Position numbers and translations under genes: made by a program. This document shows positions 8,739 to 17,948 of a stretch of DNA of 64,000 nucleotides, in pieces. The DNA lies in NCBI GenBank assembly GCA_029552245.1, contig JAKPDW010000005.1:124001-188000 (forward strand), in the 5' to 3' direction. The notes under the pieces are model-generated. The model worked only from the letters and a program-made list of their open reading frames with translations, had not been told where the DNA came from and did not search any database. Origin of the DNA: Deltaproteobacteria bacterium (GTDB taxonomy: Bacteria; Desulfobacterota; Desulfomonilia; UBA1062). Position 1 is the first letter of the stretch. Each line of letters starts with the position of its first letter.

Positions 8739-9752
8739 ATGGTTGCTAACATGACCCTAATGGAGCAGGAATCGAGAGATATCAGACTCGTGTGCGTGAG
8801 ACTCGAGAACATCCCCTTGACGGCCGTCTACGAGGCGGGCGGGTTCGAGGTCTCCCAGGGGGACCGCGTGCTGGTGAACACCGAATCCGGCCAGTGCGTG
8901 GCCCGCGTGATCGGGTTCGCGGACCCGGCCAAGATACCGGAACTCGAGAACATCAGCCCGATCGTCAGGCCGCTTGGCGCCGAGGATCTCGAGCGTCTCG
9001 AGCGCATCAGACACAAGGAGCGGGAGTGCTTCGAGTTCTGCCAGCAGAGGATAGCCGCCCGGGGGCTTCCCATGAAGCTCATACGTGTCGAGCAGTTCTT
9101 CGAGGAGAACAAGATCACCTTCTACTTCTCCGCAGAGGGCCGGGTGGACTTCAGGGAACTCTTGAGGGATCTGGTCGAACGCTATCGAACCCGCATCGAG
9201 CTCAGGCAGGTGGGCACCCGGCAGGAGTCGGCCATGCTCGGGGGCATAGGGAGTTGCGGCAGGGAGCTGTGCTGCGCGACGTTCCTGACGAACTTCCAGC
9301 GCATCTCAGTCAAGATGGCCAAGTACCAGAACATGACCCTGAACCCCACCAAGATCTCCGGCCTGTGCGGAAAGCTCAAGTGCTGCCTCGCCTATGAGAA
9401 GGAGTCGTACGCGAACCTCATCGAGAACCTGCCGAAACCCGGCAGGAAGGTGTACCTGGCAGAGGGGGAGGCCACGGTGGTGAGCATCAACGTCATCAAC
9501 CAGACCTTCGTGGCGAAGCTCTCCGACAGGCGCTTCGTGAAGGCCCGCGTGGAAGATGTCCTGACAGAGGAGGAATTCAAGAACCAGCCTCAACGCAAGC
9601 CCCAGCTCCCGGAGCCGGAACCCTCCGTGAGCGCGGAGGCGGGGGCCGACGACGGGTTGCCCATGGAGCCCCTCGTGGTACCACAGCAGAAGCCGAAGAA
9701 AAAGAGGCCCAGGCACCGCGGCGCGCGCAAGAAAAGGAGCCCGAAGGCATGA
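8739..9752 (+). CDS. ricT: PSP1 domain protein, RicT/YaaT-like
   Basis: 337 residues with a PSP1 C-terminal-type domain including the Cys-rich GSCGRELCCATFL segment and GLCGKLKCCLAYE, characteristic of RicT/YaaT. In Bacillus, RicT with RicA and RicF binds Fe-S clusters and influences RNase Y and phosphorelay activity; in deltaproteobacteria its role is not established. The last 40 residues are Pro- and Lys/Arg-rich and probably disordered. The first ATG (8739) has no Shine-Dalgarno and coincides with the predicted transcription start. It overlaps metG by ATGA. Confidence 0.85.
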   Translation: MVANMTLMEQESRDIRLVCVRLENIPLTAVYEAGGFEVSQGDRVLVNTESGQCVARVIGFADPAKIPELENISPIVRPLGAEDLERLERIRHKERECFEFCQQRIAARGLPMKLIRVEQFFEENKITFYFSAEGRVDFRELLRDLVERYRTRIELRQVGTRQESAMLGGIGSCGRELCCATFLTNFQRISVKMAKYQNMTLNPTKISGLCGKLKCCLAYEKESYANLIENLPKPGRKVYLAEGEATVVSINVINQTFVAKLSDRRFVKARVEDVLTEEEFKNQPQRKPQLPEPEPSVSAEAGADDGLPMEPLVVPQQKPKKKRPRHRGARKKRSPKA

Positions 9753-11665
9753 GCAGGTATTTCTACGTGACAACGCCCATCTACTACGTGAACGCGAAAC
9801 CGCACCTCGGCCACGTCTACACGACCGTGATCGCAGACGTACTGGCCCGTTTCCACAAGCTTTCGGGCGACGTGGTCTTCTTCCTCACCGGCACCGACGA
9901 GCACGGGGACAAGATCATGGAGACCGCCCGGTCGCTCGGCACCACCCCAAGAGAGCTCGCGGACGAGAACAGCCAGCGATTCAGGGACCTGTGGCCGCTG
10001 CTCGAGGTGAGGCACGACCGCTTCATCCGGACCACGGAACCGGATCACGTGCAGACGGTCCAGCGCATCCTCCAGGAGGTATACGACAGGGGGGACATCT
10101 ACTTCGGCGAGTACGGCGGCTACTACTGCACGGGATGCGAGCGATTCATGACCGAGACCGAGATGGAGGACGGGGCCTGCCCGATCCACAAGCGGCCGCT
10201 CTCCTTCGTCCAGGAGAAGAACTACTTCTTCCGCATGGAGAAGTACAGGCCGTGGCTGGTCGAACACATCCAGGCCAACCCCGATTTCATAAGGCCGGAG
10301 AGGTACCGGAACGAGGTGCTCGGCATGCTCAGGGAGCCCATCGACGACCTGTGCATCTCGCGCCCGAAGTCGCGGCTCACCTGGGGGATCGAGCTCCCCT
10401 TCGACAGGGATTACGTGTGTTACGTCTGGTTCGACGCCCTCATCAACTACCTTACGGGCATTGGCTACCCTGACGGCGCCGGGTTCGACCCCTTGTGGAA
10501 GGAGGCCCAGCACCTCGTGGGCAAGGACATCCTCAAGCCCCACGCCGTGTACTGGCCGACCATGCTGAAGGCCATCGGCCTCGAGCCCTACCGTCACCTC
10601 AACGTCCACGGGTTCTGGAACGTGGACGCCGCGAAGATGTCCAAGAGCCTGGGCAACGTGGTCGACCCCCTGGACCTCAAGGACAAGTACGGCGTGGACG
10701 CCTTCAGGTACTTCCTCGTGCGGGACATGGTCTTCGGCCTCGACGCGAACTTCTCCGAGGAGGCGCTCATCGAGCGCTACAACGCGGACCTCGCCAACGA
10801 CCTCGGGAACCTGGTGAGCAGGAGCACCAAGATGGTGACGAGGTACTTCGACGGTGTCCTCCCGGCCCCGTCCGGGGACACCACGGACATGGAACGTGAG
10901 CTCGTGGACCGGGCATCTGTGGTCGTGGGCGAGTTCAAGGAAAGGATGGAGGCCCTCGAGCTCCATACGGCCCTGATCTCTGTCTGGTCGCTCATCTCCG
11001 CGGCGAACAGGTACGTGGACCGGGCCTCCCCCTGGGAGCTCGCAAAGAAGGACAGGGCGAGGCTCTCCACGGTCATGTACCACCTCGTGGAGACCATCCG
11101 CATCGTGGCGGTCCTCATCAACCCCGTGATGCCGCTCGCCTCGAGGAAGATCCTCGACCTGGTGGGGTGGACGGGCGAGGTGTCCCTCAACGACGTCCTT
11201 CCCTTCGGGAAGCTGACGCCCGGCGTGAGCGTGAGCCCGGCCGAGGCGCTCTTCCCGCGGGTGGAGCGGCTGGCCAAGGCCGCCTGCGACGCCGCGCCCA
11301 CGAAGCAGCAGAAGGAAGAGAAACGCCCCGGCGGCCCTTCCAACCTCGTGGACATCAGCCGGTTCGGCGAGATCGAGATCAGGGTGGGCCGGGTGCTGGA
11401 GGCCTCGAGGGTGGAAAAATCGGACAAGCTCTTGGCCTTGACGGTGGACGTGGGGAGGCGGATCAGGATCGTTGCGGGGATCGGGACCTCGTACACCCCG
11501 GAGGAACTGGCAGGCAAACACATAGCGGTGGTGACCAACCTGAAGCCCGCCACCCTCATGGGGCTCAAGAGCGAGGGGATGCTCCTTGCGACCGACTGCG
11601 AGGAAGGCGGGCTGGCGCTCGTGGGCTTCGACCGCACCCCCAAGGTGGGCGCGAAGGTGCGCTGA
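9749..11665 (+). CDS. metG: Methionyl-tRNA synthetase
   Basis: Charges tRNA-Met. The 638-residue enzyme has the class I HIGH motif as HLGH (19-22), a zinc-knuckle region beginning CTGC, the KMSKS motif at 296-300, and an anticodon-binding helical domain. A C-terminal tRNA-binding (EMAP/Trbp111-like) domain begins near residue 535 with EIRVGRV. The start ATG overlaps the ricT stop (ATGA), and AAAAGGAG lies upstream. The ricT-metG adjacency is a frequent arrangement (family knowledge). Confidence 0.97.
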   Translation: MSRYFYVTTPIYYVNAKPHLGHVYTTVIADVLARFHKLSGDVVFFLTGTDEHGDKIMETARSLGTTPRELADENSQRFRDLWPLLEVRHDRFIRTTEPDHVQTVQRILQEVYDRGDIYFGEYGGYYCTGCERFMTETEMEDGACPIHKRPLSFVQEKNYFFRMEKYRPWLVEHIQANPDFIRPERYRNEVLGMLREPIDDLCISRPKSRLTWGIELPFDRDYVCYVWFDALINYLTGIGYPDGAGFDPLWKEAQHLVGKDILKPHAVYWPTMLKAIGLEPYRHLNVHGFWNVDAAKMSKSLGNVVDPLDLKDKYGVDAFRYFLVRDMVFGLDANFSEEALIERYNADLANDLGNLVSRSTKMVTRYFDGVLPAPSGDTTDMERELVDRASVVVGEFKERMEALELHTALISVWSLISAANRYVDRASPWELAKKDRARLSTVMYHLVETIRIVAVLINPVMPLASRKILDLVGWTGEVSLNDVLPFGKLTPGVSVSPAEALFPRVERLAKAACDAAPTKQQKEEKRPGGPSNLVDISRFGEIEIRVGRVLEASRVEKSDKLLALTVDVGRRIRIVAGIGTSYTPEELAGKHIAVVTNLKPATLMGLKSEGMLLATDCEEGGLALVGFDRTPKVGAKVR

Positions 11666-11675
11666 GGGTGACGCC

Positions 11676-12020
11676 ATGCAGAAGGTCCCGATAGAACTGG
11701 TAAAACCGGGCATGGTACTCGCCAAGACCGTGTGCAACGAGTCGGGCATGGCCCTGTGCGGAGAGGGGACGGAGCTGACCGACACGATCATCGAGCGTCT
11801 CAAGCGCATGAATATCTCGCACGTCGTCCTCAAGGGCCACCCCGTGGACATGGGAGAGAGCAAGACCACCGAGGAGAAGCTCGCCGATCTCGAGGCGAGG
11901 TTCGAGCGATGCCGCAAGGACCCTCTCATGGAAAGGGTGCTCGAGGCCGCTCGAGCGGCGCTCGTCTCCCTCGACGAGGAGCGGGCGGAGCAGGAACAGA
12001 GAGAGGAGGGCTCACGGTGA
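11676..12020 (+). CDS. Small 'KPGM' domain protein paired with HDOD gene
   Basis: 114 residues with no recognised catalytic motif. Residues 1-55 have the pattern L-x-KPGM-V-L-A followed by a glycine turn, then L-x-x-GT-x-L-T, then a helix and HVVL. This is a small beta-rich module often seen attached to HD-GYP proteins. The second half is charged and helical. ATG 11676 follows the metG stop by 10 nt. The gene overlaps the following HDOD gene by GTGA. A near-equivalent gene pair sits at 44548-45781, and the same module is fused to an HD-GYP protein at 46452. Function unknown; a signalling role beside HDOD is inference. Confidence 0.75.
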   Translation: MQKVPIELVKPGMVLAKTVCNESGMALCGEGTELTDTIIERLKRMNISHVVLKGHPVDMGESKTTEEKLADLEARFERCRKDPLMERVLEAARAALVSLDEERAEQEQREEGSR

Positions 12021-12853
12021 GCACCAAGGTGCAGCACCTCAAGGTCCTGGTGCGTCGCATCCAGAGCCTGCCCACGCTGCCGCAGGTGGTGCACAAGCTC
12101 ATGACCATGGTCGAGAGCCCCGACGTCTCGCCGAAGGATGTCGGGAAACTCATCTCCACCGACCAGGTGCTGGGGGCCAGGGTCCTCAGGCTCGTGAACT
12201 CCCCGTTCTACGGGTTCCCGGGGAGGATCTCCTCCATCAGCCACGCGATCATCCTCCTCGGCTTCAACGTGATCAAGGGCGTGGTCCTGTCCGCGTCGGT
12301 CTTCGAGCTCATGGAGAGGACCATGGTGGGCCTCTGGGAACACTCCCTGGGAAGCGCCGTCGCGGCGGGGACCCTGGGCAAGGCGCTCGGCATGAGCGAC
12401 CCGGAGGAGATCTCGACCGCCGCGCTCCTCCACGACATCGGGAAGGTCCTCGTAAAGGTGTCCCTCCCTGACGATTACGCAGAGATCGAGCGGCTCGTCA
12501 CCGAGGAGAGGATCTCCTTCAGGGAGGCCGAGCTCAAGGCCCTCAAGGTGGACCATGCCCAGATAGGCCAGTGGTTGAGCAGGGAGTGGAACCTGCCCGA
12601 GAGGCTCTCCATCCCCATCACCTGGCACCACGAACCGGAGGAGGCAGTCAAGTTCAAGGACCGCTGCGCCGCGGTCCACGTATCCGACGCCCTGGTGAGG
12701 GCATGCGGGGTGGGAAACGGCGGCGACCCATGGGTCCCGAAGATCTCGCAATGGGCGTGGGAGACGCTCGGGATGGACCGCGTGGACCTCAAGGACCTCA
12801 TGAAGAGGATCATGGAGGAACTCGAGGTGGTGGAGATGTACCACCAGTCTTAG
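12017..12853 (+). CDS. HDOD domain protein
   Basis: 278 residues nearly filled by an HDOD domain. SLPTLPQVVHKL opens it, then RVLRLVNSPFYG, and the degenerate HD segment LLHDIGKVLV. HDOD proteins are non-enzymatic relatives of HD phosphohydrolases and appear in bacterial signalling. The start is a GTG overlapping the upstream stop (GTGA), with GAGAGGAGGG at 12001-12010 a good distance away. It is downstream of the small 'KPGM' protein and upstream of a GGDEF-like protein, suggesting a cyclic-di-GMP or phosphorelay connection inserted in a housekeeping operon. Confidence 0.88.
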   Translation: MSTKVQHLKVLVRRIQSLPTLPQVVHKLMTMVESPDVSPKDVGKLISTDQVLGARVLRLVNSPFYGFPGRISSISHAIILLGFNVIKGVVLSASVFELMERTMVGLWEHSLGSAVAAGTLGKALGMSDPEEISTAALLHDIGKVLVKVSLPDDYAEIERLVTEERISFREAELKALKVDHAQIGQWLSREWNLPERLSIPITWHHEPEEAVKFKDRCAAVHVSDALVRACGVGNGGDPWVPKISQWAWETLGMDRVDLKDLMKRIMEELEVVEMYHQS

Positions 12854-12866
12854 GAGTGAACCCCGG

Positions 12867-13790
12867 ATGAAGGCGATATACATCACCGACTGGCCGGATA
12901 ACGCCGAGGCCAGGGATCTCCTCGAGTCCCACGTAAGCTCGCTGGTGACCGTCACACCGACGCAGGACATCATCTCCCTCGTCTACATGGACCCGCCTGA
13001 TCTCATCCTCGTGGACGAACGGATCCTGGCAGGCGCCGGCCGGAAGACCCTCGAAGAGTTCATGGGTACCACCATCGTCGGCCACGTGCCCGTGGCCGCC
13101 GTACTCGAAGGGTACGACAGGGAAGGCGACGAGTGGATGGATCTCCCCATCGACGACTACATCGTGTTGACCGACCAGGAAAGGGCGATGCAATGGCGCC
13201 TCGCCTTCATGGCCAAGCGGTCGACGAGGGAGATGGACCTGAATCCCCTCACGAGGCTGCCCGGGAACGAGTCCATCATCCGCAGGATCCAGGAGGTCAT
13301 CGACGCCAGGGAGGAGGCTGCCATCGCCTGGGTGGACATAGACAACTTCAAGCCGTTCAACGACCGCTACGGGTTCTCTCGGGGGGACGAGGTCATCCTG
13401 GCGACGGCGAGGATCATCACGAACGCGGCGAGGGAGATCACGCCCGAGAAGGTCTTCGTCGGCCACGTCGGGGGTGACGACTTCGTGTTCGTCTGCCCCG
13501 CCGGGATGGTCGGCAGGTTCTGCGAGGACGTGATCGACAGGTTCGACACCGTGATAAAGAACTTCTACAACGACGAGGACGTGGAGACAGGGGGCATCGT
13601 GTCCAAGGGCCGCGACGGCGTTGAAAGGAAATACGGCGCCATGACCGTGTCCATCGCGGTCGTGCTCAACGTCAACGGGAGGTATTCCCATTACGGCCAG
13701 GCCGCGCAGGACGCGTCCGACATCAAGAAGTACCTCAAGGGTCTCAAGGGGAGCAACTACATGATAGACAGGAGGGCGGGAAGGAGTTGA
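12867..13790 (+). CDS. Receiver-like plus degenerate GGDEF domain protein
   Basis: 307 residues. The N-terminal about 125 resemble a receiver fold (DLILVDERIL) but lack the usual acidic pair near the start. The C-terminal part is a GGDEF-type domain with NPLTRLPGN and AWVDIDNFKPFND. The active-site motif reads GGDDF at 202-206 instead of GGDEF/GGEEF. No inhibitory-site RxxD is seen at the normal distance. It may be a weak or non-catalytic diguanylate cyclase, perhaps a GTP or c-di-GMP sensor. It ends in a TTGA overlap with purB. Confidence 0.8.
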   Translation: MKAIYITDWPDNAEARDLLESHVSSLVTVTPTQDIISLVYMDPPDLILVDERILAGAGRKTLEEFMGTTIVGHVPVAAVLEGYDREGDEWMDLPIDDYIVLTDQERAMQWRLAFMAKRSTREMDLNPLTRLPGNESIIRRIQEVIDAREEAAIAWVDIDNFKPFNDRYGFSRGDEVILATARIITNAAREITPEKVFVGHVGGDDFVFVCPAGMVGRFCEDVIDRFDTVIKNFYNDEDVETGGIVSKGRDGVERKYGAMTVSIAVVLNVNGRYSHYGQAAQDASDIKKYLKGLKGSNYMIDRRAGRS

Positions 13791-15082
13791 TACAGAGGTA
13801 CACGAGGAAGAGACTCGCCGAGATCTGGTCCGACGAGAACAGGTACAGAAAGTGGCTCGACGTCGAGCTCGCCGTGTGCGAGGCCTGGGCCGAGCTCGGC
13901 AGGATACCACCGGAGAGCATGGAGACGATCAGGCGACGGGCCGCCTTCAGCATCGAGCGCATCGAGGAGATCGAGGCCGTCACCCGCCACGACGTGATCG
14001 CGTTCGTGAGCGCGGTGGCCGAGCACGTCGGAGAGGACGCCCGCTTCATCCACCTCGGCCTCACCTCGTCCGACGTCCTGGACACGGCCTACGCCCTGCT
14101 CCTGAAAGAGAGCGGAATGGTCATCGTCGAGGACATCCAGGACATGCGGGCCGTCCTCAAAGACCGCGCCTACGAGTTCAAGGACCTCCCGGCCATCGGC
14201 CGCTCCCACGGGGTGCACGCCGAGCCCATCACCTTCGGCCTGAAGTTCGCCCTGTGGTACGCGGAGATGGGCCGCAACCTCGAGCGGATGATGCGTGCCA
14301 TCGACAGGATCTCCTTCGGCAAGATCTCGGGAGCGGTGGGGACCTTCGCGAACGTCCCGCCCGAGGTCGAGGCGTCGGTGTGCGCGCGCCTCGGGCTCAA
14401 GCCGGCGCCCATCAGCACGCAGGTCCTCCAGCGGGACCGTCACGCCGAGTTCTTCTGCACGCTCGCGATCGTGGGCGCGAGCGCGGAGAAGATCGCGACG
14501 GAGATCAGGCATCTCCAGCGCACCGAGGTGCTGGAGGCGACCGAGCCGTTCGGGGCGGGCCAGAAGGGTTCCTCAGCCATGCCCCACAAGAAGAACCCCG
14601 TGCTCACCGAGAACATCTGCGGCCTGGCAAGGCTCCTGAGGGGGTACGCCATGAGCGCGCTCGAGAACGTGGCCCTGTGGCACGAGCGGGACATCAGCCA
14701 CTCGAGCGTCGAGCGCGTGATCGGGCCTGACGCCACGACCGTGCTCGACTTCATGCTCGCGAGGCTCACCGGCGTGCTCAGGGGGCTCGAGGTGCACACG
14801 GACAATATCAGGCGCAACCTGGAGCTCACCGGCGGGCTGTGGCACTCGCAGAACGTGCTCCTCGCCCTCGTCGACAGGGGGGTTGCGAGGGACACCGCCT
14901 ACACGTGGGTGCAGCGCAACGCCCTCAAGGCATGGGAGACGAAGGCGGACTTCAAGGGGCTCCTCCTCCAGGATCCGGACGTCGCCCGCACGCTCGACCC
15001 ACGGACGATAGACGATCTCTTCGACCTGTCACACCACCTGGCGCACATAGACGCCATCTTCGAAAGGGTCTTCAATGAGTGA
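13787..15082 (+). CDS. purB: Adenylosuccinate lyase
   Basis: Catalyses two beta-eliminations in purine synthesis (SAICAR to AICAR and adenylosuccinate to AMP). The 431-residue protein begins IQRYTRKRLAEIWS, the normal family N-terminus, which supports the TTG start at 13787 overlapping the previous stop (TTGA). A catalytic-histidine segment GRSHGVHAEP lies near residue 140, and the fumarase-superfamily signature GSSAMPHKKNP near 261-271. It overlaps pyrE by 8 bp. Confidence 0.96.
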   Translation: MIQRYTRKRLAEIWSDENRYRKWLDVELAVCEAWAELGRIPPESMETIRRRAAFSIERIEEIEAVTRHDVIAFVSAVAEHVGEDARFIHLGLTSSDVLDTAYALLLKESGMVIVEDIQDMRAVLKDRAYEFKDLPAIGRSHGVHAEPITFGLKFALWYAEMGRNLERMMRAIDRISFGKISGAVGTFANVPPEVEASVCARLGLKPAPISTQVLQRDRHAEFFCTLAIVGASAEKIATEIRHLQRTEVLEATEPFGAGQKGSSAMPHKKNPVLTENICGLARLLRGYAMSALENVALWHERDISHSSVERVIGPDATTVLDFMLARLTGVLRGLEVHTDNIRRNLELTGGLWHSQNVLLALVDRGVARDTAYTWVQRNALKAWETKADFKGLLLQDPDVARTLDPRTIDDLFDLSHHLAHIDAIFERVFNE

Positions 15083-15620
15083 CATCGACGATCTCAGGGA
15101 CATCGTGAAGCGCGACGCGGTCCGTTTCGGAAAGTTCATCCTGTCCTCCGGCAAGGAGTCGGACCTCTACGTAGACCTCCGCATGGTCACTCTCCACCCG
15201 AGGGGGGCCTCCCTCATCGGCAGGCTCATCTTCGACCGGATCAGGGACCTCGAGATCGACGCGGTCGGCGGCATGTCCATAGGCGCGGACCCGATAGCCG
15301 TGTCCGTGAGCCTTGCGGCATTCTCGGAGGGCAGGCAGATCGTGTCCTTCCTCGTGCGGAAGGCGGCCAAGCAGCACGGCATGGGCAACGCCGTGGAGGG
15401 CCCTGTCCGCGAGGGTATGCGGGCGCTCATCGTCGAGGACGTGATCACCACGGGTGCGAGCACCATCGCCGCCATCGAGCGCGCCCGCGAGGCGGGCCTC
15501 GTGGTCGAACGGGCTATAGGCGTCCTCGACAGGCTCGAGGGGGGGAAAGAGGCCATAGAGTCCGTTGGCGTGAAGGTGGACTGCCTCCTCACGAGAGCCG
15601 ACCTGAAGGACGAGCCTTGA
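15075..15620 (+). CDS. pyrE: Orotate phosphoribosyltransferase
   Basis: Adds phosphoribose from PRPP to orotate in pyrimidine synthesis. The 181-residue protein has FILSSGKESDLYVDLR near the N-terminus and the PRPP-binding loop VEDVITTGAST at about 119-129. The length is slightly short but complete for the family. The start lies inside the end of purB (8-bp overlap), and the end overlaps the possible TTG start of tsaD. Confidence 0.95.
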   Translation: MSDIDDLRDIVKRDAVRFGKFILSSGKESDLYVDLRMVTLHPRGASLIGRLIFDRIRDLEIDAVGGMSIGADPIAVSVSLAAFSEGRQIVSFLVRKAAKQHGMGNAVEGPVREGMRALIVEDVITTGASTIAAIERAREAGLVVERAIGVLDRLEGGKEAIESVGVKVDCLLTRADLKDEP

Positions 15621-15652
15621 GCCGCATAGCTGGACGCCCGCGCGAGCGCGAG

Positions 15653-16732
<1,080 letters not shown>

Positions 16733-16761
16733 CCCCCCGCGTGGAGGCGCGCGCACGTGGA

Positions 16762-17574
16762 ATGAGACCGAAGCGCTCCCTCGGCCAGAACTTTCTCACG
16801 AACGCGGGCATCGCCCGCAAGATGGCCGAGCTCGCCTGCATAGGCCCCGGTGACACGGTGGTCGAGGTCGGCCCGGGCAGGGGCATGCTCACCCGCTGCC
16901 TGCTCTCCTCTGCGGGAAGGGTCCTGGCCGTCGAGAAGGACGACGGACTGGTCGATCACCTAAGGCACGTCTTTTCGGGCGAAGACAGGCTCGTGCTTGT
17001 CCACGGGGATATCCTCGAGTGCGACCTCCATGAGCTCGTCCCACAGGGCGCCAAGATCGTCGCCAACCTGCCTTACAACATCGCATCCCGGTTCGTCCTG
17101 AGGCTGACCGAGGCGGCGGGCGCAATCGACAGGGCGGTGCTCATGCTCCAGAAGGAAGTCGCGGATCGCCTGTGCGCGAAACCTTCCGACACGGCGTACT
17201 CCGCCCTGACCGTGATCGTCTCCGCCTCGTTCAGCACATCTCCCGGATTCACGGTCGGGCCTGCAAACTTCTTCCCGAGGCCGAAGGTGGATTCCCGGGT
17301 CGTGGTCCTCACCCCGAGGTCTCCCGCCGGGGACATGCCGGATCCGGGTATCTTCGCGAGGGTGGTGAGGTCCGCGTTCAGCCGGAGGCGCAAGGTGCTC
17401 GCAAACACCCTTGTCCACCTCGAGGGCATGGATGCCCGCTCCCTCTCCTCCATCGCCGGGGCGTGCTCCGTGGATCTCAGGTCACGGCCCCAGGACGTTT
17501 CCGTGGATGCGTACCTGTCCTTCTGCAGGGAGTACGAGGCCTTCCTCGGCCAGGGCCGCACCCTGCATCGGTAG
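16762..17574 (+). CDS. rsmA: 16S rRNA (A1518/A1519) dimethyltransferase
   Basis: KsgA-type methyltransferase that dimethylates two adenosines of the 16S rRNA 3' hairpin. From ATG 16762 it has 270 residues. RPKRSLGQNFLTN at the start, the SAM-binding VEVGPGRGMLT near 34 and the catalytic NLPYN near 102 are all present. A GTG at 16729 overlaps the tsaD stop (GTGA) and would add 11 residues; coupling elsewhere in this operon makes it plausible. It is the last gene of the plus-strand run that starts at ricT. Confidence 0.95.
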   Translation: MRPKRSLGQNFLTNAGIARKMAELACIGPGDTVVEVGPGRGMLTRCLLSSAGRVLAVEKDDGLVDHLRHVFSGEDRLVLVHGDILECDLHELVPQGAKIVANLPYNIASRFVLRLTEAAGAIDRAVLMLQKEVADRLCAKPSDTAYSALTVIVSASFSTSPGFTVGPANFFPRPKVDSRVVVLTPRSPAGDMPDPGIFARVVRSAFSRRRKVLANTLVHLEGMDARSLSSIAGACSVDLRSRPQDVSVDAYLSFCREYEAFLGQGRTLHR

Positions 17575-17766
17575 CACCCCCATCATCCTTCGGCGCGCCA
17601 GGCAAGGGAACCGGGTGACAACCCGTTCGACAGCGGGGCAAGCCTCGGGGCGCCCCTGCGTGGAGACCTGCACAGAGGCCCCGCCCCATCAGGCGCACCC
17701 GAGGGCGACGATCCAACCCATGCGCGCCGGGCACCACGCCGGTCGACAGTTACACGGTTCGATCCG

Positions 17767-17792
17767 AGCCCTGTAATCCGGATTACAGGGCT
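17767..17792. promoter_or_regulatory. Perfect 26-bp palindrome, candidate operator
   Basis: AGCCCTGTAATCC is followed directly by its exact reverse complement, with no spacer and no following T-run. It lies about 100 bp upstream of the sigma-54 -24 element, a typical distance for an upstream activating site. A transcript through it could also fold, so an RNA role is not excluded. Confidence 0.5.
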
Positions 17793-17893
17793 GAAACGCT
17801 TGTAACCGTCAACATCGCCGTCATTTTCCTCTCGACATGATCTATCTATTTATTATTTCTGTGCTTTTTGATTGTGCTCTCATCGCCAAGGAT

Positions 17894-17909
17894 TTGGCAC
17901 CCGGCTTGC
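17894..17909 (+). promoter_or_regulatory. Sigma-54 (RpoN) promoter of the subtilase gene
   Basis: TTGGCAC-N5-TTGC matches the -24/-12 consensus TGGCAC-N5-TTGC completely, with GG at 17896-17897 and GC at 17908-17909 separated by exactly 10 nt. Transcription would begin near 17921, about 28 nt before the GTG start. Confidence 0.75.
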
Positions 17910-17948
17910 CTTGTCCCTGTCTGATCATTCGATCATGGGGGGTAACAG

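Larger units (their letters stand above)
17575..17948. other. Long control region before the subtilase gene
   Basis: No gene is seen. The region contains a weak CGGGT/ACCCG hairpin at 17612-17625, a perfect 26-bp palindrome at 17767-17792, an AT-rich stretch at 17820-17890 unlike the surrounding sequence, and a sigma-54 promoter at 17894-17909. Confidence 0.7.

Noticed and set aside
9590-12973. Very long (1127-residue) minus-strand open frame across ricT, metG and HDOD genes
   Set aside because: It lies opposite several well-recognised genes and has no family resemblance; long antisense frames are expected at this GC content.
17750-17775. GGTTCGATCC resembling a tRNA T-loop
   Set aside because: The flanking bases do not pair to form a T-stem and no acceptor or anticodon arm can be drawn; part of it belongs to the 26-bp palindrome.
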